Shown: positions 33,688 to 42,506 of the stretch, piece by piece
How the letters are laid out: every line of letters starts with the position of its first letter
Position numbering within the stretch: position 1 is the stretch's first letter
Assembly: GCA_014729675.1 (NCBI GenBank)
Contig: WJJM01000005.1
Span: 1-52,488 of the forward strand
Origin: Candidatus Woesearchaeota archaeon
GTDB taxonomy: Archaea; Nanobdellota; Nanobdellia; Woesearchaeales; WJKL01
Length of the DNA stretch: 52,488 nt
Reading direction: 5' to 3'
Notes under the pieces: generated by a model
Database searches by the model: none
Seen by the model: the letters and a program-made list of their open reading frames with translations, nothing else
Told to the model about the DNA's origin: nothing
Translations under genes and position numbers: made by a program

Positions 33688-34890
33688 ATGGAAGAATCTA
33701 TAACGACTATAATCCTTATAGCATCAATACTTTTGCTTGGCTTAATCTCATCTATCATTTCAAGAAAACTAAAGATTCCAAATCTCCTCCTTCTTATACT
33801 GCTGGGGATGGGCCTTAGCCACATAAGTGTAAACCATCAGCCTTTGATAGACTTCCCTCCTTTGTTTCTTACATCGATAGCTGTGATAACTCTCGCATTA
33901 GTTGTTTTCGATTCAAGTTCAAAGTTCAAATTCAAGAAATTCGATTCACTTACCATCTCTGGGCTTAAGATATCTATGCTTTTCCTAGCAATTAATCTTG
34001 TCTGTATGTCTTTCTTGGCATTTTACATATTCAATCTTGATTCCATCTTTCTTGCTTTGATATTTGCAGCAGTCATCTCAGGAACAGACCCTTCTGCAAC
34101 CTTGATGATACTTGCAGGAGCAAAGACAAAGCTTTTCGAGCTGCTAAAGATAGAAGCCATACTCAATACACCTTTGATAGTGCTTATACCTTTTTTGCTT
34201 GTAGACATCATAGAGAAAGTGGGTGGGAGATTCACAGTTGATATACTTTCAGAGCAGTCCCTTCCATTCCTGCAGCAGTTCGTTACAGGGATAGGAACAG
34301 GGATACTTATAGCATTGATCTTTTTTAGATTCATGAAAAAATATTATTCTGCTACTCTATCCCCTCTTGCTATGATAACTGCAGCCTTGCTAACCTACAC
34401 ATTATCAGAGACACTCGGTGGAAACGGGGTTCTTGGAGTAACCACAGCAGGTCTTGTTTTCGGAAATCTTTATCATGTCAAGCACATGAAAACCCTCCTG
34501 AAATTCGGAGAGATATTCTCAGAAGTTCTTGAGATACTTGTATTCGTTCTCATAGGAACAGTCATAACATTGCCTTTGAGCTTTTCTTTCCTTTTCCCTG
34601 CAACCATCCTTTTCATAGTTTATCTTTTTATAAGGCTGTTGTCTGTTGAGATAGCTTTCAGAAAAGAATATTCATTCAAGGAAAAGCTCTACATGACCCT
34701 TAATACCCCTAAAGGCATAGCAGTTGCTGTTGTTGTTTTTACGCTTGCTACAAAATCTATTTCTGGATTGGACCTGATACTTGATATGATCCTATTATTC
34801 ATGATATACTCTATAGTGATTTCGACTGTAGTGACTCATTTCACTAAATTTTTTACAAAGACAGAGATAAAAGTAAGTGAAAAAGAATGA
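33688..34890 (+). CDS. Cation/proton antiporter (CPA family)
   Basis: A 400-residue membrane protein with about 12 hydrophobic helices. The ion site is in AVISGTDPSATLMIL, corresponding to the conserved T/S-D-P region of CPA1-type antiporters, and EVLEILVFVLIGTVI is the later conserved helix with Glu. It probably exchanges Na+ or K+ for H+. It lacks the C-terminal TrkA regulatory domain. The stop overlaps the start of the endonuclease IV-like gene (ATGA), so the pair is cotranscribed. Confidence 0.85.
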   Translation: MEESITTIILIASILLLGLISSIISRKLKIPNLLLLILLGMGLSHISVNHQPLIDFPPLFLTSIAVITLALVVFDSSSKFKFKKFDSLTISGLKISMLFLAINLVCMSFLAFYIFNLDSIFLALIFAAVISGTDPSATLMILAGAKTKLFELLKIEAILNTPLIVLIPFLLVDIIEKVGGRFTVDILSEQSLPFLQQFVTGIGTGILIALIFFRFMKKYYSATLSPLAMITAALLTYTLSETLGGNGVLGVTTAGLVFGNLYHVKHMKTLLKFGEIFSEVLEILVFVLIGTVITLPLSFSFLFPATILFIVYLFIRLLSVEIAFRKEYSFKEKLYMTLNTPKGIAVAVVVFTLATKSISGLDLILDMILLFMIYSIVISTVVTHFTKFFTKTEIKVSEKE

Positions 34891-35663
34891 AGATTCTATT
34901 TGGCTCAGCAGGGACAGGGGGACTAGGCTATGAAAGAGGTCTTGAAACTTGCAAAGATATGGGGCTTGATGCCATGGAGGTAGAATTCACATATGGTGTC
35001 AGGATGACAGATGCCCAGGCAAAAAATGTTGGCAAACTTGCAAAGGAACTGAATATAAGATTATCTGTCCATGCTCCTTATTATATCAATCTTGCCTCAA
35101 AGGAAAAAGCAAAGCTGAATGCTTCCAAAAAAAGGATCCTTATGTCATGCGAAAGAGCACACCACCTCGGAGCCTCTCCAGTTGTCTTCCATGCAGGCTT
35201 CTATCAGCAGAGAAATCCTGAAGATGTTCACGATATGATAAAAAAAGAGATAAATGCCTTAAAACAGAAGATAAAAGAAAAAAAATGGAAAGTCCGTCTT
35301 GCTCCTGAGACCACAGGCAAACCATCTCAATACGCTGGCCTGGACGAACTTTTGAGATTAAAAAAAGGAACAAGATGCTATCTCTGCATAGATTTTGCTC
35401 ATCTATATGCAAGAGCCCAGGGAGATATAGATTATACAGGCATAATGAAAAAGATAAAAAGATTTTCCCATATACATGCGCATTTCTCTGGAATAACCTA
35501 TACTTCTAAAGGGGAAAGATCCCATAAGCTGATGGAAAAAGACTTTTTCATGCCCTTGGCAAAAGCCATAAAAAAAGCAAAGCCAAGATCCATGACAATC
35601 ATTTGCGAGTCCCCAGATCCTATGGGGGACGCAGTTAAGATGAAAGAATGGTTTGAATCTTAG
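34887..35663 (+). CDS. Endonuclease IV-like TIM-barrel protein
   Basis: A 258-residue xylose-isomerase-like TIM barrel of the archaeal apurinic endonuclease IV group. Metal-ligand motifs are LSVHAPYYINLAS, VVFHAGFY, LAPETTGK (Glu), CIDFAHLYAR, HIHAHFSGI and ICESPDP. These fit the three-zinc endonuclease IV site. The usual activity is cutting DNA at abasic sites. Coupling to an antiporter gene has no obvious logic. Sugar isomerases share the fold, but the motif set favours the nuclease. Confidence 0.85.
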   Translation: MKILFGSAGTGGLGYERGLETCKDMGLDAMEVEFTYGVRMTDAQAKNVGKLAKELNIRLSVHAPYYINLASKEKAKLNASKKRILMSCERAHHLGASPVVFHAGFYQQRNPEDVHDMIKKEINALKQKIKEKKWKVRLAPETTGKPSQYAGLDELLRLKKGTRCYLCIDFAHLYARAQGDIDYTGIMKKIKRFSHIHAHFSGITYTSKGERSHKLMEKDFFMPLAKAIKKAKPRSMTIICESPDPMGDAVKMKEWFES

Positions 35664-35664
35664 A

Positions 35665-36069
35665 TTATTGCATTATTAGTACAGTATTTCCAAGAAGAAG
35701 CAAATCATCTTTTTCCAGTTTGAATTCATCTGACCCTATTTCAAAAATCTTACCATTTCTTTTTATCTTTGTACCTGATTTTGAACCTAGATCTTTTACA
35801 TACCACCCTTTAAACATATGGTGAACTATATCGCAATGTAATCTTGAAACTTTGCTGTCATCAAGCACAATATTATTGATCTCATTTCTTCCGACATTTA
35901 TATTGTGTCCTTTTAATCTTATGACTCTGAATTCCTTGTCAAGAAACTCAATATTGTCTTTAACATGAGGTGATTCTATCAGCGAATTAAATTTGTTAGA
36001 ATATTTTTTATGATCTTTGTATATCCTTCTGAACCAAGTTCCTTTTAATATCTGCATCTTCAATTTCAT
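35665..36069 (-). CDS. FHA-domain protein
   Basis: A 134-residue protein. Residues about 55-134 form a forkhead-associated domain that binds phosphothreonine peptides: INVGRNEINNIVL, DDSKVSRLHCDIVH, VKDLGSKSGTKI and LLLLGNTVL contain the G-R, S-R-x-H and S-G-T motifs. The first 50 residues are basic and helical. No Ser/Thr kinase is in the window, so the phosphorylated partner is unknown. It is convergent with the endonuclease IV-like gene, separated by 1 bp. Confidence 0.85.
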   Translation of the reverse strand: MKLKMQILKGTWFRRIYKDHKKYSNKFNSLIESPHVKDNIEFLDKEFRVIRLKGHNINVGRNEINNIVLDDSKVSRLHCDIVHHMFKGWYVKDLGSKSGTKIKRNGKIFEIGSDEFKLEKDDLLLLGNTVLIMQ

Positions 36070-36176
36070 CCTTTGTCCACCTTTGATTATATATTATTAT
36101 CACCAGATATATAATTTTTTCTTTTTATCTTATTAAAATCGAATGATTTATAATATATTATCTATTCATAATTACC

Positions 36177-36560
36177 ATGAAAGAGATAATACTAGACACA
36201 AACTTTCTGCTTATTCCCGGACAGTTCAACATAGATATATTTGAAGAGATAGACCGCATAATCCCTGAGAAACACAAGCTATATGCCCTTGACAAGACTC
36301 TTGACGAGCTTAAAAAGATCCTGAATAATGAGGAGCAGAAGAAAAAGAATAAACATGCAGCAGAACTAGCAATACAATTGATAGATTCAAAAGATATCCC
36401 TATAATAAAAACAAGCTCTAATCTTGATGTAGACAGTATTCTGGTAAAAAAATCACAAAACAAAGATACCATAATAGCTACACAGGACATTATTCTTAAA
36501 AAAAGGATAAAAAATAAAGTAATAACTCTCAGGCAGAAGAAAAAGCTAATATTAGCCTGA
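36177..36560 (+). CDS. PIN-domain ribonuclease, Fcf1/VapC9-like
   Basis: A 127-residue PIN nuclease. Acidic residues are in the N-terminal LDTNFLL, the central TLDELKKI and the C-terminal NKDTIIATQD, which together bind the catalytic metal. The archaeal Fcf1-like type is thought to act on pre-rRNA, and several archaeal genomes carry it next to the Rpo7 operon, as here (66 bp upstream). No antitoxin gene is beside it, so a toxin role is unlikely. Confidence 0.83.
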   Translation: MKEIILDTNFLLIPGQFNIDIFEEIDRIIPEKHKLYALDKTLDELKKILNNEEQKKKNKHAAELAIQLIDSKDIPIIKTSSNLDVDSILVKKSQNKDTIIATQDIILKKRIKNKVITLRQKKKLILA

Positions 36561-36625
36561 TTTCACCACTTTTATAGAAAACTTTATAAAGCCCTGCAGT
36601 TCCTCAATTCAAGTAGGTAATCAAA

Positions 36626-37213
36626 ATGTTCTACAAGACAGAGATACAAGACCATGTAAGGGTGCCTCCAAGCTTGTTCAACCTGAGCAAGGACGAGGCA
36701 GTATTGAAGCAAGTCAAACAGGACTATGCAGGTTACATATCCCAGGACCTTGGAATCGTGATAGATGTAAGCGAAGTCACAGAAGTTGGAGAAGGCATAG
36801 TCATTCCTGGAGACGGAGCTTCATATTACCAGACAACATTTAAGATACTCACATTCAAGCCAGAGATGCAGGAGATTGTCATGGGAAGAATAAAAGATAT
36901 AGCTGATTTCGGTGCATTTATATCGATAGGCCCTATAGAAGGCATGATTCATATTTCCCAGACAATGGATGATTTTGTTTCATTTGCAAAAGATAAATCA
37001 TTAGCTGGAAAAGATACAAAAAGAACACTAAAAGTAGGAGACGAATGCAAGGCAAGAATAATAGCAGTATCCTTTAAAGATCTTACAAACCCAAAGATAG
37101 GCCTTACTATGAGGCAGGCAGGGCTTGGAAGGTTGGACTGGATTGAAGATGACCTTGGAAAAACAGGGGAAAAAGCTTCACAATCCAAAGAAAATAAAGA
37201 ATCAAAAAAATAA
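36626..37213 (+). CDS. rpo7: RNA polymerase subunit Rpo7 (RpoE')
   Basis: A 195-residue subunit that binds the RNA polymerase clamp and nascent RNA with Rpo4. The N-terminal RNP-like domain has YKTEIQDHVRVPPS, and the S1 domain has GRIKDIADFGAFISIGPIEGMIHIS. The tail is Ser/Lys-rich. It leads the conserved archaeal order Rpo7, Spt4, S24e, S27ae. TTTATAAA lies about 45 nt upstream and AGGTAA sits near the ATG. Confidence 0.95.
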   Translation: MFYKTEIQDHVRVPPSLFNLSKDEAVLKQVKQDYAGYISQDLGIVIDVSEVTEVGEGIVIPGDGASYYQTTFKILTFKPEMQEIVMGRIKDIADFGAFISIGPIEGMIHISQTMDDFVSFAKDKSLAGKDTKRTLKVGDECKARIIAVSFKDLTNPKIGLTMRQAGLGRLDWIEDDLGKTGEKASQSKENKESKK

Positions 37214-37261
37214 AAGTTTTATAAATCCCCATCAAAATATATAAAAAATAAATACTTAAAA

Positions 37262-37450
37262 ATGGCAAAAAAGAAAGTATGCAAAAAATGCAAGATATTT
37301 GTTGAGGGCAATGAGTGTCCTGTCTGCAAGGGAAATAAGTTTTCAACAAACTGGCAGGGAAGGATAAACATCCTGGATACTGGAAGATCTTCAATAGCTA
37401 AAAAGATAGGCGTTCAAATGGAAGGGGAATACGCCATAAAAGTAAGGTAA
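37262..37450 (+). CDS. spt4: Transcription elongation factor Spt4 (RpoE'')
   Basis: A 62-residue zinc protein that pairs with Spt5/NusG for processive transcription. The zinc site is CKKCKIF and CPVCKG. The conserved fold-end FSTNWQGRINILD follows, then a small helical tail. Full length for archaeal Spt4. It lies 48 bp after rpo7. A local ATAAAA box is present in the gap, but cotranscription is likely. Confidence 0.95.
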   Translation: MAKKKVCKKCKIFVEGNECPVCKGNKFSTNWQGRINILDTGRSSIAKKIGVQMEGEYAIKVR

Positions 37451-37457
37451 TTCTAAA

Positions 37458-37907
37458 ATGGCTTTCGATATAAAAGATCAAACAGAAAATAACCTGCTCT
37501 CAAGAAAAGAAATTATAGCAGAGATGATTTTCGAAGGTCCAACTCCATCAAAACAGGACGTGGCTAAGAAGATAGCCGAATCCCTTAAATCAGATGCAGA
37601 AAATATAGTTGTAAAACATATATACACAGAATTTGGAAAGCCTAAGGCAAGCATACTGGCTTATGTTTATAATTCAAAAAAAGACAGAGAGGAGATAGAG
37701 ACAAAGCACAAGAAGCAAAGAGAAAAAGAAGAAGCAGAAAAAAAGAAAGCTGCTGAAGAAGCAGAAAAAGCAAAACAAGAGGCTGCACCTGCTGAAGAAA
37801 AGAAAGAAGAAGCCCCAGCAGAAGAGAAAAAAGAACAATCACCATCTGAAAAGCCAGCAGAAGAAGCTAAAAAAGAAGCACCTGCCGAGGAGAAAAAAGA
37901 AGCATAA
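37458..37907 (+). CDS. rps24e: Ribosomal protein S24e with Ala/Glu/Lys tail
   Basis: A 149-residue small-subunit protein. Residues 1-95 are the S24e fold (DIKDQTENNLLSRKEI, FEGPTPSKQDV, VKHIYTEFGKPKASILAYVY). Residues 96-149 are a low-complexity tail built from repeats like PAEEKKEEA. Typical archaeal S24e stops at about 100 residues, so the tail is extra. Ribosomal P0 at 41.8 kb carries a much longer tail of the same type. The gene is 7 bp after spt4. Confidence 0.92.
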   Translation: MAFDIKDQTENNLLSRKEIIAEMIFEGPTPSKQDVAKKIAESLKSDAENIVVKHIYTEFGKPKASILAYVYNSKKDREEIETKHKKQREKEEAEKKKAAEEAEKAKQEAAPAEEKKEEAPAEEKKEQSPSEKPAEEAKKEAPAEEKKEA

Positions 37908-37911
37908 TCAA

Positions 37912-37971
37912 CATCCTAAAGGATGAATCAAGTTTGCCCGCTTCTTGTTTAGAAGTATGCATCTGGCAAAC
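37912..37971 (+). ncRNA. Nested stem-loops between S24e and S27ae
   Basis: Two hairpins fill the gap between ribosomal genes: CATCC-taaa-GGATG (37912-37925), then an outer stem GTTTGCC (37932-37938) with GGCAAAC (37965-37971) enclosing CTTCT-tgttt-AGAAG (37941-37955). They end just before an AT-rich promoter-like stretch for S27ae. Possible roles are an mRNA processing site, a weak terminator or a regulatory leader. It is called as RNA structure from pairing alone. Confidence 0.45.
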
Positions 37972-38027
37972 GTAAGAATAATATATATCGGGATTAAAAA
38001 ATATCAAAATAACAGTTCAAAATAAAA

Positions 38028-38255
38028 ATGGCAGACCAAAAAGAACAACCAAAACCAGAAACAAGAAAATCAGCAGTAAAGATTCACGAGCTTTATGAAG
38101 TCAAGGGAGACACTGTTGAAAGAAAGAACAAGTCCTGCCCAAAGTGCGGAAAAGGAACATTCCTTGCAAAGCATAAAAACAGATTAACTTGCGGCAAATG
38201 CGGCTATTCCGAGATGCAGACTTCTAAAGACAAAGAAGAGCCTAAAAAAGAGTAA
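38028..38255 (+). CDS. rps27ae: Ribosomal protein S27ae
   Basis: A 75-residue zinc-binding small-subunit protein. CPKCGKGTFLAKHKNRLTC followed by GKCGYSE is the zinc ribbon; the N-terminus has VKIHELYEVKGDTVERKNK. Both termini carry short charged extensions (KEQPKPETRKS; SKDKEEPKKE). It closes the Rpo7-Spt4-S24e-S27ae cluster, although Kae1, which follows in some archaea, is absent. TTAAAAAAT about 30 nt upstream may give it its own promoter. Confidence 0.94.
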   Translation: MADQKEQPKPETRKSAVKIHELYEVKGDTVERKNKSCPKCGKGTFLAKHKNRLTCGKCGYSEMQTSKDKEEPKKE

Positions 38256-38286
38256 GTTTTTTATTTCTTTTACATTATCTATCGAT

Positions 38287-38580
38287 ATGCAAGACCTAGA
38301 AGAAAGAAAAGCACACAATATTCTCAGAAGATTTGCAGAACAGAACTCCATAGCTGCAATATTCAGAGGGGTAGATCCTGAAGACAATTCCAGAAAATAC
38401 TACATCTTTCCTTCTAAAAAAAGCTACAGCTCACAGCTGGAAGATTCTATCTCAAATACAGAAATTAAGATATCAAATGAAACAAAGCATAGATGCAGCC
38501 TTCAGGCATGGCCTGTTTCAGTTTCAGAATCATCGCAGTATGGGTTTCTAGAAGAGCCGATATATATGAAGAGTATCTGA
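38287..38580 (+). CDS. Hypothetical 97-residue protein
   Basis: No family recognised. A soluble protein with an N-terminal helix (EERKAHNILRRFAEQN), a strand pair (SIAAIFRGVDPEDNSRKYYIFPS) and a C-terminal part with one Cys (KHRCSLQAW). No signal peptide or membrane span. It lies 31 bp after rps27ae on the same strand with a TTTTACATTATC promoter-like gap, so it could be the last gene of that operon. Codon use resembles the neighbours, which supports it as real. Confidence 0.6.
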   Translation: MQDLEERKAHNILRRFAEQNSIAAIFRGVDPEDNSRKYYIFPSKKSYSSQLEDSISNTEIKISNETKHRCSLQAWPVSVSESSQYGFLEEPIYMKSI

Positions 38581-39462
38581 TTACTCAATCTCCTGCATAA
38601 TCAAAAGATCATCAGTCGTAAGCTTTTCTCCTCTTTTCATCTTCTCTTCAACTTCTTTTTCTTTCTCTTTAAGCTTTCTCTTGTCAGATTTTTCTTTTCT
38701 CTCTTTTTTATGCTTTTTTTCTATGCCTAGTTTCTGGTTCATCTCAGAAAGATCTGTAAGCTTTTTCTTAAGCTCATCATTTACCTTGTTGAACTCTTCC
38801 TTCTTTTTCCTGAACTTTTCAGCAGCTTCTTTTTCTTTCTTCCTGAGCTCATCTACTTCTTTGGAAGACTCTATAAGGCTCTCATGCTTTTCTTGGCTTT
38901 CTTTTGCTTTTGCCTGCACATTTCTGTGATATTTTTCAGATTCTTTCTTAAGTTCATCTATCTCTTTGCTTAACTTGTTTGCTTTATCAAAAACATCGCT
39001 TACTTTCTCAGCTTCCTTTACCTTTTTCTTAAGCTCATTTATCTCTTTCATGAGCTTTTTTTCTTTTTCAAAAGAAGGAGCCTCGGTCTCTATGACTATG
39101 TCTAACCTTTCTATCTGTTTCTTTATCTGGCTGGGGTCTTCTTTTATGCCGAATTTCTGCTGGATATTCCTCTTCTCTTCATTAAGCTTCTTTACTTCAC
39201 TTATCTTCTCTTTTATCTTATTGTTGAACTCTTCCCTTTTTTTCTTGCTCTCTCTGACTTCGTCTGTAAACTTATTTCTTTCAGCTTTATCCCCTTTCAA
39301 TTCGCCTATAATGTTAGAAATCTGCTTGTTATACTTGTCCTTTTCCTTAAATAGCTCTTCTTTTTGTTCGTTTAACTGGTTTAAACTCTTCTTCAGGTCT
39401 GATATTTCCTTTTTGCATCGGTCTAATTTTTTTATCAGTTCTTTATTTTCTTGTGTTGTCAT
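38581..39462 (-). CDS. Long coiled-coil protein (COG1340-like)
   Basis: A 293-residue, almost entirely alpha-helical coiled coil rich in Lys and Glu, resembling the archaeal COG1340 family found near translation genes. There is a short break around residues 95-115 (FGIKEDPSQIKKQIERL), as in the family, and the C-terminus ends GEKLTTDDLLIMQEIE, a small non-coiled module. No enzymatic motif. It is the first gene after the S27ae side and lies convergent to it. The role is unknown; ribosome or membrane association has been suggested for the family only by context. Confidence 0.75.
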   Translation of the reverse strand: MTTQENKELIKKLDRCKKEISDLKKSLNQLNEQKEELFKEKDKYNKQISNIIGELKGDKAERNKFTDEVRESKKKREEFNNKIKEKISEVKKLNEEKRNIQQKFGIKEDPSQIKKQIERLDIVIETEAPSFEKEKKLMKEINELKKKVKEAEKVSDVFDKANKLSKEIDELKKESEKYHRNVQAKAKESQEKHESLIESSKEVDELRKKEKEAAEKFRKKKEEFNKVNDELKKKLTDLSEMNQKLGIEKKHKKERKEKSDKRKLKEKEKEVEEKMKRGEKLTTDDLLIMQEIE

Positions 39463-39534
39463 CTAATTAACCTGCTTGCTGGTCAAATTAAAATAAAAAA
39501 ATGCGGAATATTTCCGCTGATTTTTTAAAGTAAT

Positions 39535-39867
39535 CTAACCGAATAAAGCTCCTAGTCCAGCAGCAGCCTGTTCTTCTTTTTTCTTCTCTTCTTCAGGAGA
39601 TTTTTCTTCTTTCTTTTCTCCTTCTCCGCCTTCAGCTTTCTCTCCACCTTCAGCAGGTGCAGCAGCAGCTGCAGGAGCGGCAGCAACAGGTGTCGCAGCT
39701 TTTTCAACAGCCTCGTCTATATTGACTCCTTCAAGACTAGCAACTAATGCCTTTACCCTTGCTTCGTCAACATCTACGCCAGCTGCTTCTAGGACTTTTT
39801 TAACAGCATCTTCATTTACTTCTTTTCCTGCTTTGTGCAACAACATCGCAGCATATATGTATTCCAT
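39535..39867 (-). CDS. rpl12: Ribosomal protein P1 (L12 stalk)
   Basis: A 110-residue acidic stalk protein that recruits translation factors. N-terminal dimer domain [19 protein letters not shown], then [15 protein letters not shown], an Ala-rich hinge ([13 protein letters not shown]), a charged stretch, and the factor-binding end GLGALFG. It is the last gene of the L1-P0-P1 operon. GGAGGTC lies a few bases before the ATG. Confidence 0.96.
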   Translation of the reverse strand: MEYIYAAMLLHKAGKEVNEDAVKKVLEAAGVDVDEARVKALVASLEGVNIDEAVEKAATPVAAAPAAAAAPAEGGEKAEGGEGEKKEEKSPEEEKKKEEQAAAGLGALFG

Positions 39868-39906
39868 TTTTTTGACCTCCTATTTCACTATAATAGTTTG
39901 TGAATA

Positions 39907-41772
39907 TTATTCTTTCTTTTTCTTCATCAGATCATGCGCGCTGGGCACACTATCCTTTGATTTTTCCTTCATTTCTTTTCTTCCTTTCTCTATGATATCC
40001 TGCGGGCTCATCGGCTCTTTAGGCCCTTCTTCTTTCTCTTCACCCTGTATTGAGCCTGTCTTCTTCAGCTGTTCATAATACTTCTCAGCCTCATCTACTA
40101 TCTTCTTTTTATCAGGATCAACTTTTCTTTCCTGTTTTTCTTGCTTTTTTTCACTTAGTTTCTGCTCAACTTTTTTCAGCAGTTCTTTTTTCATATTTTC
40201 TTTTTCACTGTCTTCGCCTATTACTTCCTTCTCCTGCTCAATACCTTCTATGTCTTCTTCAACTTCTTTTATCTTATCCTCGACCTTTTCTATATCAGCA
40301 GTCTTAGGCTCTTTTTCTTTGGATATCTTTTCAACATCATCTTTTATATCCTTAACTTCTTCTTTGATATCCTCTTCTCTTCCTTCAATCCTTTTTTCTA
40401 TTATCTCTTTAGCCTTGTCTTCTTCACTTTCATCTGTTTTTTCTTGATAATTGTCATCTGATCCAGTATTGGAATCTTTTTGATTATTATCTGCTTTTTC
40501 ATCATTTTCAGGCTTCTCTTCAGCATTTCCTTCTTCATTCTCAGCAGCTTCTTTTTGCCCTTCTTCCTCTGTTTTTTCTTCCTTTTTCTCTTCAGCCTCT
40601 TTTTCTGTTTCTTTCTTTACTTCTTTAGGTGATTTTTTAGGAATATCATTTTCTTTATCATTATCCTCAGTTTCTTCCTTTCTCTCTTCTGCAGGAGCTT
40701 CTTTTTTCTCTTCTTGCTCTTCCTTAGGCTTTTCAGAAGTTTCTTCCTTCTTTTCTTCAGTCTTCTCTTTCACTTCTTCTTTAGAAGCATCATCTTCTTT
40801 TGGCTTTTCTTCTTCATTCTTCTCAGCAGTAGCTTCTTCTTTCTCTTCAGATTTTTCTTCTTTAGGTTCTTCATCTTTTTCTGAAGATTTAGATTCAACA
40901 GTCTCTATCTTAGCTTCAGCTTTTATATTAAGTGCACATCTTTCAGCTTTTCCCAGAAGCTCTTCAGCAGTTGCATCATTCATAACTCTGCCTTCTAAAG
41001 CAACAGCTTTGGCTTCCCTGAAAGCTTTTGGAACAAGAACATTGACAGTTTCTTTTGTGAAATGTCCCATCTCCACTGCCAAATTGAAAGCCCATCTTGC
41101 AGCATTATCAATATCTGCTGCAAACTGTTCTTCATCTATAGCAAGGACATCTTTTCCATATATAACTCCGTCTTCATATACTGCAACAAGATCCAATCCA
41201 ACCTCCATAGGCTCTATCCCAAGCCTTGTAAGCATACCTGCAGCCTCAGCACTTATCTCATCGCCTTCTTTTGCCACTACACTATCTTCTTTAACAGCTA
41301 CTTTTCCATTCTCCACTCCAGCTTTTATACCTATAGAGCCAAGTTCAGATATAACCGGGCCTGGTGCAAATGGCGTTGGACCTGCAGGGACCACTATATC
41401 TTTTGGAGCTGTCTGTCCTGGTTTTGCAGGAGCAGGACTCTTGCTTTTTTCAAGCGTCTTGTATAATTTAAATGGATTTTCTTTTGTAAACAATAATGCA
41501 GGCATCCCTTTAAGCTTTTCCTTAAGCTTGTTTATTTCTTTCTTATCTTTAACCTTATCTAGAGCTATATTCATGAGCCTTCTTTTGGCCATCAATATCT
41601 CAACATCCCCTCTAAGCTGATCCCTCATCTTCTGAAGCTGTGGAGCAGGCATCCCCCCCATATTCAATACACCTATTATAGGGTATTCTTTCATAAGCTT
41701 TGCAAGCCTATCAACTACTTTTTGCTTGTATTTTGCTACTTCCTCTGCTTTATGGACTTTCTCTTCTGCCAT
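39907..41772 (-). CDS. rpl10: Ribosomal protein P0 (L10) with a 330-residue charged tail
   Basis: The stalk base protein that holds P1 dimers on the large subunit. Residues 1-290 match archaeal P0 (KYPIIGVLNM-type rRNA-binding start, QKMRDQLRGD, PGPVISELGSIGIKAG). From about residue 293 to 621 there is a Glu/Lys/Ala-rich tail with no globular pattern. Archaeal P0 is usually about 340 residues and ends with a GLGALFG-like factor-binding tip; here the end reads SAHDLMKKKKE and that tip is absent. The frame is open without breaks. It lies 1 bp after the L1 stop, in the L1-P0-P1 operon. Confidence 0.93.
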   Translation of the reverse strand: MAEEKVHKAEEVAKYKQKVVDRLAKLMKEYPIIGVLNMGGMPAPQLQKMRDQLRGDVEILMAKRRLMNIALDKVKDKKEINKLKEKLKGMPALLFTKENPFKLYKTLEKSKSPAPAKPGQTAPKDIVVPAGPTPFAPGPVISELGSIGIKAGVENGKVAVKEDSVVAKEGDEISAEAAGMLTRLGIEPMEVGLDLVAVYEDGVIYGKDVLAIDEEQFAADIDNAARWAFNLAVEMGHFTKETVNVLVPKAFREAKAVALEGRVMNDATAEELLGKAERCALNIKAEAKIETVESKSSEKDEEPKEEKSEEKEEATAEKNEEEKPKEDDASKEEVKEKTEEKKEETSEKPKEEQEEKKEAPAEERKEETEDNDKENDIPKKSPKEVKKETEKEAEEKKEEKTEEEGQKEAAENEEGNAEEKPENDEKADNNQKDSNTGSDDNYQEKTDESEEDKAKEIIEKRIEGREEDIKEEVKDIKDDVEKISKEKEPKTADIEKVEDKIKEVEEDIEGIEQEKEVIGEDSEKENMKKELLKKVEQKLSEKKQEKQERKVDPDKKKIVDEAEKYYEQLKKTGSIQGEEKEEGPKEPMSPQDIIEKGRKEMKEKSKDSVPSAHDLMKKKKE

Positions 41773-41773
41773 C

Positions 41774-42430
41774 TTATGCCTCTATTTTCTTTGGCTTGCT
41801 CATAGTAAGCTTGATATAGACATTTTTTACGTTCTGCTTTCCACCTGGAAGATGGTTCATCAATGAATCAAATATAGCCATAACATTTTCTGCTATCTTT
41901 TCCTCTTCTTGGTCTTCTTTTCCAACAGTGTTCTGGCACATCAATGATGTTTTTGCAGTAACTCTTGAAGTGCTTTTTAATCTTGCAACCAGCTGTTTTA
42001 GGTTGGCATTTGGAGGAACAACACATCCAGCTTTAGGATTAGGCATTTTTCCTCTTGGCCCCAACACCTTACCAAAAGTACTTGCAACCTTTGGCATTAT
42101 GTTTGCCTGCGCTATAAAATAATCATATTCCTTGCTTAGCTTCTTGATAGATTTTTTGTCTTTTGCATATTTTGGAAATTCATCAACATCTATGACCTCA
42201 TCGCAGTTCTCTTTTGCACTTGCCTTTAATTCAGGCCCTGTAAAAGCAGCAACCTTGATGTCTTTACCAGTAGGATTAGGCAGATTTAGTGTAAAATCAA
42301 CTTGATTTTCTGATTTTTTAAGATCAAGCCCGCTTAAGGTAACAACTAAGTCAACAGTCTGCTTAAAATTACGCTTAGAAGATTTCTCCTTCAGTTCTTT
42401 TATTGCTTTTATTACGTCTTCTTTTTCCAT
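41774..42430 (-). CDS. rpl1: Ribosomal protein L1
   Basis: A 218-residue large-subunit protein that binds 23S rRNA and, in archaea, often its own mRNA to repress the operon. Motifs: NFKQTVDLVVTLSGLDLKK, LPNPTGKD, FGKVLGPRGKMPNPKAG and the C-terminal HLPGGKQNVKNVYIKLTMSKP. First gene of the L1-P0-P1 operon; L11 is not adjacent. AGGAGGG lies 7 nt before the ATG, and TTTATAAAT about 75 nt upstream is the promoter, giving a short leader in which L1 feedback could act. Confidence 0.96.
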   Translation of the reverse strand: MEKEDVIKAIKELKEKSSKRNFKQTVDLVVTLSGLDLKKSENQVDFTLNLPNPTGKDIKVAAFTGPELKASAKENCDEVIDVDEFPKYAKDKKSIKKLSKEYDYFIAQANIMPKVASTFGKVLGPRGKMPNPKAGCVVPPNANLKQLVARLKSTSRVTAKTSLMCQNTVGKEDQEEEKIAENVMAIFDSLMNHLPGGKQNVKNVYIKLTMSKPKKIEA

Positions 42431-42506
42431 TCTCTACCCTCCTATCCTATACAAAGATAGTCTCTGGGAACTCTTATAGCCAAGAAATCAATAGGTTATT
42501 TATAAA

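Noticed and set aside
33585-33824. 80-residue extension of the CCA enzyme
   Set aside because: It runs through the divergent promoter and into the antiporter gene on the other strand.
36177-36560. VapBC toxin-antitoxin module
   Set aside because: The PIN protein is of the Fcf1/VapC9-like type and has no antitoxin gene beside it; the Rpo7 operon follows.
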